Positions 36,029 through 44,500 of a stretch of 64,000 nucleotides of DNA are shown here, one piece after another (position 1 is the stretch's first letter; each line of letters starts with the position of its first letter). Made by a program: the position numbers and the translations under genes. The notes under the pieces were generated by a model. The model was given only the letters and a program-made list of their open reading frames with translations, made no database searches and was not told the origin of the DNA. The DNA comes from Roseateles sp. Lineage in GTDB: Bacteria > Pseudomonadota > Gammaproteobacteria > Burkholderiales > Burkholderiaceae_C. The DNA is taken from positions 1-64,000 of the forward strand of contig NZ_JAFAGT010000021.1 of assembly GCF_019237615.1 (NCBI RefSeq), in the 5' to 3' direction.

Positions 36029-36826
36029 TTACCCCAGCTTGCGATGGGCCAGCGCCGGCAACTGCTGGCGCACCTGGGTCAGGCGTGCCGGGTCCACCTC
36101 GGCGACGACGACGCCCTCGCCCTCCGCCAGCACGCTGAGCACCTGGCCCCAGGGGTCGACAACCATGCTGTGGCCCCAGGTGCGGCGGCCGTTGGCATGC
36201 TGGCCGCCCTGGGCGGGTGCGACGACATAGCACTGATTCTCGACCGCGCGGGCACGCAGCAGCAGCTCCCAATGGGCCTGGCCGGTCGTGTAGGTGAAGG
36301 CGGCCGGCACGGCCAGCAGGTGGCAGCCGGCATAGCTGCGGTAGAGCTCGGGGAAGCGCAGGTCGTAGCAGACCGACAGGCCCACGCGCAGGCCGCCGGC
36401 CTCGAAGGCGGTCGGCTGGCTGCCTGGCTCCAGCACGCGGCCCTCGTCATAGCTCTCGCGGCCGTTGTCGAAGGCGAAGAGGTGGATCTTGTCGTAGCGC
36501 GCGACGCGCTCGCCGGCTGGCGAGAACACCAGCGTCGAATTGCGCACGCGCTCGGCCGTAGCCGACCTGATGGGCAGCGTGCCGCCGATGATCCACAGGC
36601 CCAGGTCGCGCGCCGCCGCGGCCAGCATGGCCTGGATGGGGCCGCTGCCCTCCGCCTCGGCCAGGGCCAGCTTGTCGCCGTCCTGCAGCCCCATCAGGCA
36701 GAAGTACTCGGGCAGGGCCGCCAGCTCGGCGCCGCGGCGGGCGGCGTCCTCCAGCAGGCGGCGGGCGGCGGCGAGGTTGGCGGCCACATCGGGGCCGGAG
36801 ACCATCTGGACGGCTGCGATCTTCAT
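36029..36826 (-). CDS. Nitrilase-superfamily amidase (Nit1/deaminated-glutathione-amidase-like)
   Basis: A 265-residue carbon-nitrogen hydrolase. The Glu-Lys-Cys triad is Glu 40 (LPEYF), Lys 113 (YDKIHLF) and Cys 153 (VCYDLRFPE). The sequence style matches the Nit1/YafV-like branch that repairs deaminated glutathione, a housekeeping metabolite-repair role, though other omega-amidases look similar. It is 76 bases upstream of the tricorn-like protease on the same strand and could be the first gene of that transcript. Confidence 0.9.
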   Translation of the reverse strand: MKIAAVQMVSGPDVAANLAAARRLLEDAARRGAELAALPEYFCLMGLQDGDKLALAEAEGSGPIQAMLAAAARDLGLWIIGGTLPIRSATAERVRNSTLVFSPAGERVARYDKIHLFAFDNGRESYDEGRVLEPGSQPTAFEAGGLRVGLSVCYDLRFPELYRSYAGCHLLAVPAAFTYTTGQAHWELLLRARAVENQCYVVAPAQGGQHANGRRTWGHSMVVDPWGQVLSVLAEGEGVVVAEVDPARLTQVRQQLPALAHRKLG

Positions 36827-37014
36827 GGTCCCGATGCTAGTTCACCCTCTCGTCAGCGGATGTGTATTCATCGGCCGGACGCAATACTCATCCCCCACCT
36901 CACGCCGTTCATCGCAAGTCCGTTCCAGCCGCCGCCCTGGCTCCGCACAGTGGCGCCGCGGTGCCTTCAAGCGCGCGACCCCTCGCGCTGCATCCGCGCT
37001 CATGGACGGCTGCG
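36827..37014. promoter_or_regulatory. Divergent control region (nitrilase / haloperoxidase module)
   Basis: 188 bases separate the starts of the nitrilase gene (minus) and the haloperoxidase-like lipoprotein gene (plus), so both promoters must lie here. The sequence near 36850-36895 is locally AT-richer (GATGTGTATTCATC). I could not pick a convincing -35/-10 pair. If the LytTR regulator controls its own module, its binding repeats should be sought here. Confidence 0.4.
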
Positions 37015-38310
37015 ATGAAGCGATCTTTCGTGACGATGAATCCCATGGTCTGGATGCTGTTCTGCATGATGTCGATTGCGGCCGGCTGCGGTGGTTCTGC
37101 CGGGGTGGAGGCCGAGCCGGTGGTCATAGGCGCCGGAACGCCCAACGCCGTCTCGGCCTGGAACGAGGCGGCGACCACCACCGTGAACCAGCCGAATGCC
37201 GCTGCCGGCACCCCGGAGGAGATGCAATCGGTGTACGCCGTCGACCTGGCCAGCGTCCACGTGGCCATGTATGACGCCGCCGTCGCGATCGCCGGCGGCC
37301 ACCAGCCCTTCTACGTGACGCCCCGGGCGCGCGCCGACGGCGCCTCGCCGGAGGCCGCCATCGCCGCGGCGGCCTATGGCGTTCTCAGGGGCTTGTTCCC
37401 GAGCCGGGCTGCCTTCTACCAGCCGGTCTACGACGCCCAGCTCGCCGCGCTGCCGGACGGCGACGCCAAGCAGCAGGGGCTGGCGCTGGGCGCCGAGGTG
37501 GCCGCCGGCGTGCTGGCCGCACGCGCCAACGACGGCCGCATGACGCCGCTGGCCCCATTCGTCGCCGGCACCGGCCCGGGCCAGTTCCGCGGCCCCGCCC
37601 TGGTGGGCCGTTCCTACCCCTTCATCCGGCCGTTCGCGCTGGACGCCGCGGCCCAGTTCCGCCCGGCGGGCGCGCCGGCACTGGTCAGCGCGCAGTACGC
37701 GGCCGACTACGCCGAGACCCGCGCCCTCGGCGGCAGCGCGAGCACGTCGCGCAGCGCCGAGCAGGCCACCGCCGCCCGCTTTCATAGCGAGCCGCCCTCC
37801 GCCTTCTGGCCGCGCAATCTGCGCCGCTTCGTGATGACGGAGCGCCCGCTGGCGGAGCAGGCCCGCCTGGGCGCGCTGCTGTGGGTCACGCATGCGGACG
37901 CGACCATTGCCTGCTTCGAGGCCAAGTACCACTTCCTCGCGTGGCGCCCCTTCAGCGCCATCAACCTCGGCGACACCGACGGCAACGACGCCACCGCCGC
38001 CGACGCCGCCTGGACGCCCTTGCTGCCCACGCCGCCGCACCCGGAGTACCCGGCCGCCCATGCCTGCGTGGCGGCTGCGGTGGCCCAGGCGCTGCGCCTT
38101 CACTTCGGCACGGCCCGGGTCAGCTACGACTTCGACAGCAAGGCCAGCGCCAGCACTCAGCACTATGCCGACGTCGAGGCCCTCCTCACCGACGTCACGA
38201 CGGCGCGCATCGCCGGCGGCATGCATTTCCGCAGCGCCCTGGTCGACGGCGCCGTCCTCGGTCGCGGCGTCGCCGCCTGGACGTCGAACCGGCGCTTCCA
38301 GTCACGATGA
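37015..38310 (+). CDS. Vanadium-haloperoxidase/PAP2-like lipoprotein
   Basis: A 431-residue lipoprotein (lipobox IAAGC, Cys 25) related to vanadium-dependent haloperoxidases and PAP2 phosphatases. The vanadate/phosphate site is nearly complete: Lys 304 and Arg 311 (seven apart, as in the Curvularia enzyme), His 349 in EYPAAHACV, Arg 398 and His 404 (six apart, in RIAGGMH). The Ser-Gly before the pocket His is Ala-Ala, so activity may be altered toward phosphatase-like or other chemistry. Its stop overlaps the LytS gene by ATGA. It heads a signalling operon, which is unusual for this family. Confidence 0.82.
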   Translation: MKRSFVTMNPMVWMLFCMMSIAAGCGGSAGVEAEPVVIGAGTPNAVSAWNEAATTTVNQPNAAAGTPEEMQSVYAVDLASVHVAMYDAAVAIAGGHQPFYVTPRARADGASPEAAIAAAAYGVLRGLFPSRAAFYQPVYDAQLAALPDGDAKQQGLALGAEVAAGVLAARANDGRMTPLAPFVAGTGPGQFRGPALVGRSYPFIRPFALDAAAQFRPAGAPALVSAQYAADYAETRALGGSASTSRSAEQATAARFHSEPPSAFWPRNLRRFVMTERPLAEQARLGALLWVTHADATIACFEAKYHFLAWRPFSAINLGDTDGNDATAADAAWTPLLPTPPHPEYPAAHACVAAAVAQALRLHFGTARVSYDFDSKASASTQHYADVEALLTDVTTARIAGGMHFRSALVDGAVLGRGVAAWTSNRRFQSR

Positions 38311-39386
38311 ACACCATGCCGGAACGCCTGCGCGAGGGCTGGCTGCGGCACCGGCGGTCCCTCGCGCTACTGGCCTTCTCGGCGTTCTACCTGTCGACTC
38401 AGATGCTGCTGCAGAGCCTGCTCTTCGAGTTCTGGACGCCTGCGGACATCGCGCAGGCCTGGCTGGACTACCTGCTGGAGCTGACGCTGCTGGCACTGCT
38501 GCTGTACGGCGCCTACCTCGGCGTCGATGCGACCTGCACCCGTGCCGGGCGCTGGACGCGGCTGGCCTGGATGGCGCTGGCGCTCTACCTCGTCAGCTGG
38601 GCCTTCATGCTGGCCAACGCACTGTGGCGCAGCCGGCTGGCCGCGGTTCCCGATCTCTCGCTCTGCGCCGCCCTCGCCGGCCGGCTGGCCATCGTGCCGA
38701 TCTACATCGTCGGCGTGCAGACGCTGTGGCAGCGCGCTCGCGAAATGGAAGCCCGAGAGTCCGATTCGCGGCAGTCCGCCGACGCGCTCGAGCGCGAGTC
38801 GCGGCGCATGCGGCTGCAGCTGCTGAAGGCGCAGATCGAACCGCATTTCCTGTTCAACACGCTGGCCAACATGCGCCAGCTGTACCGCACCGACCCCGAC
38901 CAGGCCGCGCCCGTCATGCGCAGCCTGCAGCGCTACCTGCGCGCCGCCTTGCCGCGCGTGCGCCGCGACGACGCGACGCTGGCCGACGAGCTGGACCTCG
39001 TGCGTGCCTATCTGATGCTCGTCGCCATGCGCATGCCCGCGCGGCTGGCCTACCGCGTGCACGACGGCTCGGGCTGCGCGGCCCTGGTCTTCCCGGCCAT
39101 GGTGGTGCTGACGCTGGTGGAGAACGCGATCCGCCACGGCATCGAGCCCTCGGCCGCCGGCGGCCGCGTCGACGTGACGGCCAGCACCGCGCAGGGCTGG
39201 CTGTCCATCCGCGTGCGCGACGACGGTGTCGGCTTCGGCGCCGCCCAGATCGGCGGCAGCGGCGTCGGCCTGGCCAATGTGCGCCGCCAGCTGCAGGCCA
39301 GCTTCGGCACGCGCGCGCGGCTGCTGCTGGCCGAATGCGCGCCAGGCGTCGAGGCCACCCTCGTCGTGCCCATGGAGGGCGCATGA
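38307..39386 (+). CDS. LytS/YehU-type sensor histidine kinase
   Basis: A 359-residue membrane kinase of the His_kinase (LytS/YehU) family. About four membrane helices occupy residues 17-141, followed by a coiled coil and the phosphoacceptor motif KAQIEPHFLFNTLANM with His 180. The ATP-binding half keeps the N-box LVENAIRHG (Asn 273), DDGVGFG and GVGLANVRRQL. There is no obvious periplasmic sensor domain, so sensing is probably in the membrane. It overlaps both neighbours by ATGA and should phosphorylate the LytTR regulator downstream. Confidence 0.92.
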   Translation: MNTMPERLREGWLRHRRSLALLAFSAFYLSTQMLLQSLLFEFWTPADIAQAWLDYLLELTLLALLLYGAYLGVDATCTRAGRWTRLAWMALALYLVSWAFMLANALWRSRLAAVPDLSLCAALAGRLAIVPIYIVGVQTLWQRAREMEARESDSRQSADALERESRRMRLQLLKAQIEPHFLFNTLANMRQLYRTDPDQAAPVMRSLQRYLRAALPRVRRDDATLADELDLVRAYLMLVAMRMPARLAYRVHDGSGCAALVFPAMVVLTLVENAIRHGIEPSAAGGRVDVTASTAQGWLSIRVRDDGVGFGAAQIGGSGVGLANVRRQLQASFGTRARLLLAECAPGVEATLVVPMEGA

Positions 39387-40408
39387 ACGGGCGCCGGCCG
39401 CCGTCGCTGCGAGACGACCTGCTGCTGGCCGCTGCGGCCGTCGGCGCCACGGCGGTGCTGTTCCTGCCCGGTGCCTGGCTCGTCGCGGAACGGGTCTCGC
39501 CCGAGCTGCTGCTGTTCTCGCTGCTGCAGCCGCTCAACTGGGCCGCCATCGTGCTGGCGCAGGTCGCCGCGCTGCGTCTTGCCGACCGGCACCTCGCGCG
39601 GCCCGGCGTTCCCGGGCAGTTCTGCATCGCGGCCCCGGTCGGCATGGCCGTGGCCGCCGGGCTGTGCGCCTGGGTCGACCCGCCGGCGGTGCGGCTGGGC
39701 CTGCTCGGCGAGACCGGCAACACCCGGCTGCTGGGTGCCTGGACCGCGGCGCTGATCGCGGCCTTCATGGTCTGGTCGCGCGAGGCCTGGACGCGCCACG
39801 CGGCCTCCGTCGAACGGCTGCGGCGCGTGCAGCAAGCGCAGCTCTCGGCACGCCGCGAGGCGGTCGACGCCCAGCTGCGCGCGATGCAGGCGCGCATCGA
39901 TGCCCAGCAGTTCTTCAAGGCGCTGGACGCCATCGAGCGCCTCTACGGCAGCGACGCCGGGCGCGCGGACGCGCTGTTCGACGCCCTGGTGCTGTACCTG
40001 CGCGCGGCCGTGCCCAGCCTGGACGGCGGCGCGTCGACGCTGGGCCGCGAACTGGCACTGGCGGCGGCCTGCGTGCGCATGCACGCGCTGGCCACCGGCC
40101 GCGACGTCGCGCTGGAGATCGACGTCGCCGCGCCGCTGCGGTTGCTGGCCTTCCCGCCGGGCGTGCTGCTGCCGCTGCTCGGCGGCGCGCTGGCTGCGGG
40201 TCAGAACGCCGGCCCTCTCGCCGTCGTCGCCCGCCCGGCCGGCGCTCGCGCCCTGACGCTGACGCTGCGCGCGCCGCCTGGCCCCGACGAGGCGGGGCTG
40301 CGGCAGGCCGGCCGGGCCCTGGCGGCACTGTACGGCGCGGCGGCAACGCTGCGCCGGGAGGCCGGCCTCACCCTCGTCCATCTCGAGCTGCCGCATGGAT
40401 CACGCTAA
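39383..40408 (+). CDS. Catalytically dead LytS-like membrane protein
   Basis: A 341-residue protein with four predicted membrane helices (about 11-132) and a cytoplasmic part aligning with LytS kinases: MQARIDAQQFFKALDAIERLYG matches KAQIEPHFLFNTLANMRQLY. The phosphoacceptor His is Gln 175, and the invariant Glu-Pro before it are Asp-Ala. The N-box (LLGGALAAG instead of LVENAIRHG) and both Gly-rich ATP motifs are lost. It should not phosphorylate anything; it may tune the neighbouring kinase as a heterodimer partner. It overlaps the kinase gene by ATGA and the regulator gene by 14 bases. Confidence 0.78.
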   Translation: MNGRRPPSLRDDLLLAAAAVGATAVLFLPGAWLVAERVSPELLLFSLLQPLNWAAIVLAQVAALRLADRHLARPGVPGQFCIAAPVGMAVAAGLCAWVDPPAVRLGLLGETGNTRLLGAWTAALIAAFMVWSREAWTRHAASVERLRRVQQAQLSARREAVDAQLRAMQARIDAQQFFKALDAIERLYGSDAGRADALFDALVLYLRAAVPSLDGGASTLGRELALAAACVRMHALATGRDVALEIDVAAPLRLLAFPPGVLLPLLGGALAAGQNAGPLAVVARPAGARALTLTLRAPPGPDEAGLRQAGRALAALYGAAATLRREAGLTLVHLELPHGSR

Positions 40409-41159
40409 GCCCCCGACCGCCGTCATCGCCGAGGACGAGCCCCTGCTCGCCGACGAGTTGCGCCGCAGCCTCGCCGCCCTGTGGCCGCAGCTGCGGATCG
40501 CCGCGCAGGCATGCGACGGCGCGCAGGCGCTGCTGGCCATCGACGAGCACCGGCCGGACGTCGCCTTTCTCGACATCCGCATGCCGGTGCTGTCCGGGCT
40601 GGACGTCGCGCAGCGCGTCGCTGGCCGCTGCCACGTCGCCTTCCTCAGCGCCTACGACCAGCATGCGATCGCGGCCTTCGAGGCCGGCGGCGTCGACTAC
40701 GTGCTCAAGCCGCTGTCGCCGGCGCGGCTGGCGGTGACGGTCGAGCGCCTGAAGTCCCGCATCACCGCCACGCCCGCGGCGCTGGAGCGGGCGCTGCAGC
40801 AGCTCGCCGCCCAGGCGCCCACGGGGCCGCGCGCCCACCTGCAGTGGATCAATGCCTCGCATGGCCGGGCGGTGCAGATCATCACGGTCGACGAGGTGTT
40901 GTACTTCCGCGCCGACACCAAGTGCACGCTGGTCGTCACCGCGCAGGGCGAGGCGGTGATCCGCAAGACGCTCAAGGAGCTCGGCGACGAGCTCGACCCG
41001 ACGAGCTTCTGGCAGGTGCACCGCTCGGCCATCGTCAACGTGCATGCCATCGACCATGTGCGCCGCGACGGGCGCGGCAACATGCAGCTGCGCCTGAAGG
41101 GACGCGCCGAGACGCTGCCGGTCTCGACGCAGTACCAATCGCTGTTCCGGCAGATGTAG
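40395..41159 (+). CDS. LytTR-family response regulator
   Basis: A 254-residue response regulator. The receiver (1-115) keeps the acidic pair in IAEDEP, phosphoacceptor Asp 60 (FLDIRMP), Ser 85 and Lys 105 (VLKPLS). The C-terminal LytTR DNA-binding domain (about 150-250) has EVLYFRADTKCTLVV and FWQVHRSAIVNVHAID. It is the natural partner of the LytS-type kinase two genes upstream. Targets are probably near direct repeats; its own operon promoter is the first candidate. Confidence 0.93.
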   Translation: MDHAKPPTAVIAEDEPLLADELRRSLAALWPQLRIAAQACDGAQALLAIDEHRPDVAFLDIRMPVLSGLDVAQRVAGRCHVAFLSAYDQHAIAAFEAGGVDYVLKPLSPARLAVTVERLKSRITATPAALERALQQLAAQAPTGPRAHLQWINASHGRAVQIITVDEVLYFRADTKCTLVVTAQGEAVIRKTLKELGDELDPTSFWQVHRSAIVNVHAIDHVRRDGRGNMQLRLKGRAETLPVSTQYQSLFRQM

Positions 41160-41170
41160 GAAAGAACGCC

Positions 41171-41578
41171 ATGAAGCCATCCCACGGCCCCCTCGGCCGC
41201 CGCCATGCGCTGGCACTGCTGTCGGCCCTAGGCGTGCCGGCCGGCGCGCTCGCGCAGGACCCGGTGCGCGCCGACCCACGCGGCTATGCCGTGCTGTTCG
41301 AGAACAAGCGCCTGCGCGTGCTGCTGTTCACGAGCCGGCCCGGCCTGGGCATCTGCGGCCAGGGCGTGCACTCGCATCCGGCCCATCTGAACATCGCGCT
41401 GACGCCGATCAAGGCGCGCATCCGCCTGCCTGACGGCAAGACCCTCGTGGCCGAGAACAAGGCGGGAGACGTGTTCTGGGAAGAGGCGGTCAGGCACTCT
41501 GTCGAGAACCTCGGTGGCGCCGACGCCAGGGCCTACATGATCGAGCTGAAGGACACGCAGCCCAGCCGCAAGGCCTAG
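41171..41578 (+). CDS. Small secreted cupin-like protein
   Basis: A 135-residue protein with a twin-arginine-like or Sec signal (GRRHALALLSALGVPAGALAQ). The body has a single beta-barrel cupin pattern: RVLLFTSRPG, GVHSHPAHLNIALTP with two His close together as possible metal ligands, and GDVFWEEAVRHSVENLG. It lies 11 bases after the LytTR gene on the same strand and is probably the last gene of the module. Function is unknown; a metal-binding periplasmic partner of the haloperoxidase-like lipoprotein is one guess. Confidence 0.7.
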   Translation: MKPSHGPLGRRHALALLSALGVPAGALAQDPVRADPRGYAVLFENKRLRVLLFTSRPGLGICGQGVHSHPAHLNIALTPIKARIRLPDGKTLVAENKAGDVFWEEAVRHSVENLGGADARAYMIELKDTQPSRKA

Positions 41579-41591
41579 CTGGCAACAGACC

Positions 41592-44500
41592 CTAAGGCGC
41601 GCTGGCGGCCTTGGCGGCCGGGCCCTCGACCTTCTCCACCTTGGGATCGTTCCAGGTGCCGGTGATGAGGAACTCGCGCGTGTTGGCCGCGGCCACCGGT
41701 CGGCTGAGGATGAGCTGGGCCAGGAAGGCGCCCAATGCGACGGCCGGATTGATGGCCGCATAGGCCAGCGACGCCCCGCCGGCCGACACCTCGGGCACGA
41801 CGACGACGCGCAGCTTCTGCGTCTCGGCCGCGAGGTCGGTGCTGCCATCGACCAGCACGGCCGCCTGCAGGCCGCGGATGCGGATGTTGTCGCTGCGGGC
41901 CACACCGGCGGCGATCTTCACGTCGCCGGTCACGCCGTCGAAGGTGAAGCCCTCGGCAAAGACGTCGCGGAAGTCCAGCAGCAGCCGGCGCGGCAGCGAC
42001 TGCAGGCTGAGCACCCCCAGCAGCCGGCCGACGCCGGGTTCGGCCTTCAGGAAGGTGCCGGTGTCGAGCTGGATGTTGAGCGCACCGGCCATGCTGGCGT
42101 AATGGGGCGCCAGCGGCGAGCCGTCCCAGCCGACCTGGCCGGCCATATGGCCCTTGCCGCCGCGCAGCACCTGGCCCTGGCCCAGGCGCTCCAGCAGCTT
42201 GCCGCCGTCGGCGATGTCGAGCTTCCAGTCGAGCTGGGTGCGGCGCCGGGCGGCGCTCTCGCCGCCCGTCACCGCGGCCCACAGGCCGCTGGCGTGCAGC
42301 GTCGCCTCGGGCGACTGGATCTGCAGCTTCTCCAGCTTCCAGTCGCGCGCGGCGGCCGGCGCCTGGGCCAGCACCTCGAGGCGGCCCATGTGCTTGCCGC
42401 GCAGCTCGAAATCGTCGACCTCGATGTCCAGCGACGGCAGCGGGCCGCCGGCCGCGTCGGCCTTGCCCGGGTCTATGAGTTCACTGACCGAGTCGGCCTC
42501 CTGGCGCGGCAGTGACAGCCGCGCCAGCCGCGCCTGTACGGCGTCGATCTGGCTGCCCCGCACGCCCTTCAGCTCGATGCGACCGGCGATCTGCTCGGCA
42601 TCGACGTTGATGCGCCAGTTGGCACCGTCGCGCGCGACCTGCGCGGCCACCCGGCCCAGCTGACGGCCGCCGACCTTGAGCGCCTGGCTGCGCAGCGCGA
42701 TCTGGCTGGGCAGCAGGCCCGCATCGTCGCCGGCGCCGCCATGGCCGCCGGCCAGCGCACCCAGGCGCTGCTGCCAGGCGTCCAGATCCAGCGCCGCAAC
42801 ATTGACCTGCAGAAGCACGCCGCTGGCCGGCAGCGCGGGCAGTTTGTCCTGCACGGCCAGCGCGCCGCGCAGCACCTGCGAACTCGCCGCCGACACGTCT
42901 CGTTGCAGTTGGGCCTGCAGCAGCGGCGCCGCGCCGGCGCCGACCTCGATGCGGATCTCGTCACGGCCCGCGGCGGTGGGCGTCATCAGCAGGCGCAACG
43001 GCAGCTGGGCCTCGGCCTCCTTGCGCGCCGGTGCCGGCAGGTCCAGCGCCAGGCCCTGCAAGCTGCTGGTGACGCTGAGCTCGCTCTGCCCGCCCGCAGG
43101 AATCGCGAGCTGGAAGCGATAGGCCGCCTGGCCGCTGGCAGCCTGGGCCAGGCGGGCCACGGCACCCAGCTCCGTGGCATGGCGCAGGCCGTCGGCGGTG
43201 GCCTGGCCCTGCACGGCAAAGCGCAGGCCGCCGTCGCGCTGCGTGCCCCCCTCGATGCCGGCGTCGCCGCCCAGCAGGCGGGCCGTCACGCCGGCCAGCT
43301 GCAGGCCGCGGCGGTCGAAGTCGATGCGGCCGCGCACGCCGGCCAGCGCCGGCAGCTCGGGGCGCAGCTTGAGGTCGACGCCGCCCAGCTGCAACTGGCC
43401 CTTCAGCATCGTCTGGTTGGTGTCGTCCAGCGGAATGCCTATGCCCAGCTTGAGGCCGACCTGGCCCTGGGCCGTGGTCGCGCTCAGCGCGTGGCCCAGC
43501 CATTCGTCCAGCGGCGAGCCGCGCACGAAGCGCAGCAGGTCGGCGCCGGCACCCTTGCCCGCGCCATCCAGCTGCAGCACGCGGCCATGGTGCAGATCCT
43601 GGATGCCGCCGTTGACGCCGCTCAGCTCGTAGTCCAGCACCTTGGCGCGGCCGCCCTTGATGAACATGCCGGCACGCTCGAAGACGAGTTCGGCGTCGAC
43701 GTTCTCCATCGCCGGCCAGTTGGTGCCGACGTCGCTGGGCGGCACATAGGCCAGCGTGACGCCCTGGGCCTGGGTGGCTACGCGGAAGACCCCGCTGGAT
43801 CTGGGGGCGTCGAAGGGGAAGTCCGCCAGCTCGCCCTTGAGCCTGACGCTGACGTTGCGCGCCTCGCCAGCCAGCAGCGCGCGCTGTAAATAGCTGCGCG
43901 TGGCCGGCAGGCTCTGCGGGATGTAGCGGGCCACGCGCGTGGCCTCCACACGCTGCACATGGCCGCTCAGGTCCAGGAAGCCCGGCGACGATGTGTCGTT
44001 CTTTGCCCCGGCTGGCCGCCGCCAGGCGAGGTCGAACTCGCCGCTCAGGTCGGGCGTCTGCAGCTGCAGGTCGCGCAGCCTCAGCTCGACGTCGCCGGCG
44101 CCCTTGCCGCCGGCCTTGGCGGGCGGCGGCAGCTGCCAGCTCATTTGCGTGGACAGCCGAGTGATGGGCAGGCGCGGGTCCTCGAACAGTCCCGGCAGCT
44201 CGACCTCGCCGTCGCGCAGGGCCAGCCGGGCCGAGCCGCCGCGCTCGCTGGCCTCCAGCGCCAGGCTGGCACCCCGCAGGCCGGGGCGGCCGAGATGGTC
44301 GGGCTGTTCAGCCGGCTTGGCCGCCAGCGCCAGGCCGTCGAGCTGGGCCTTGACGCGGTAGCTGCGTGGCGCGTCCAGCGCACCCTGCCACTGGCCGGAC
44401 AGGGCCGTCAGCACGCCGCGCGGCTCAAGCTCGGCCAGCAGCTGGTGGGCGCGCTCGCCCAGCGGCAGTCGCTGGGCGATCTGGGCCATCAGCGCGAAGT

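Noticed and set aside
32695-36138. Plus-strand open frame of 1147 codons opposite the tricorn-like protease
   Set aside because: It mirrors a real gene with signal peptide, propellers and S41 motifs; the antisense protein has no domain and a composition typical of GC-rich shadow frames.
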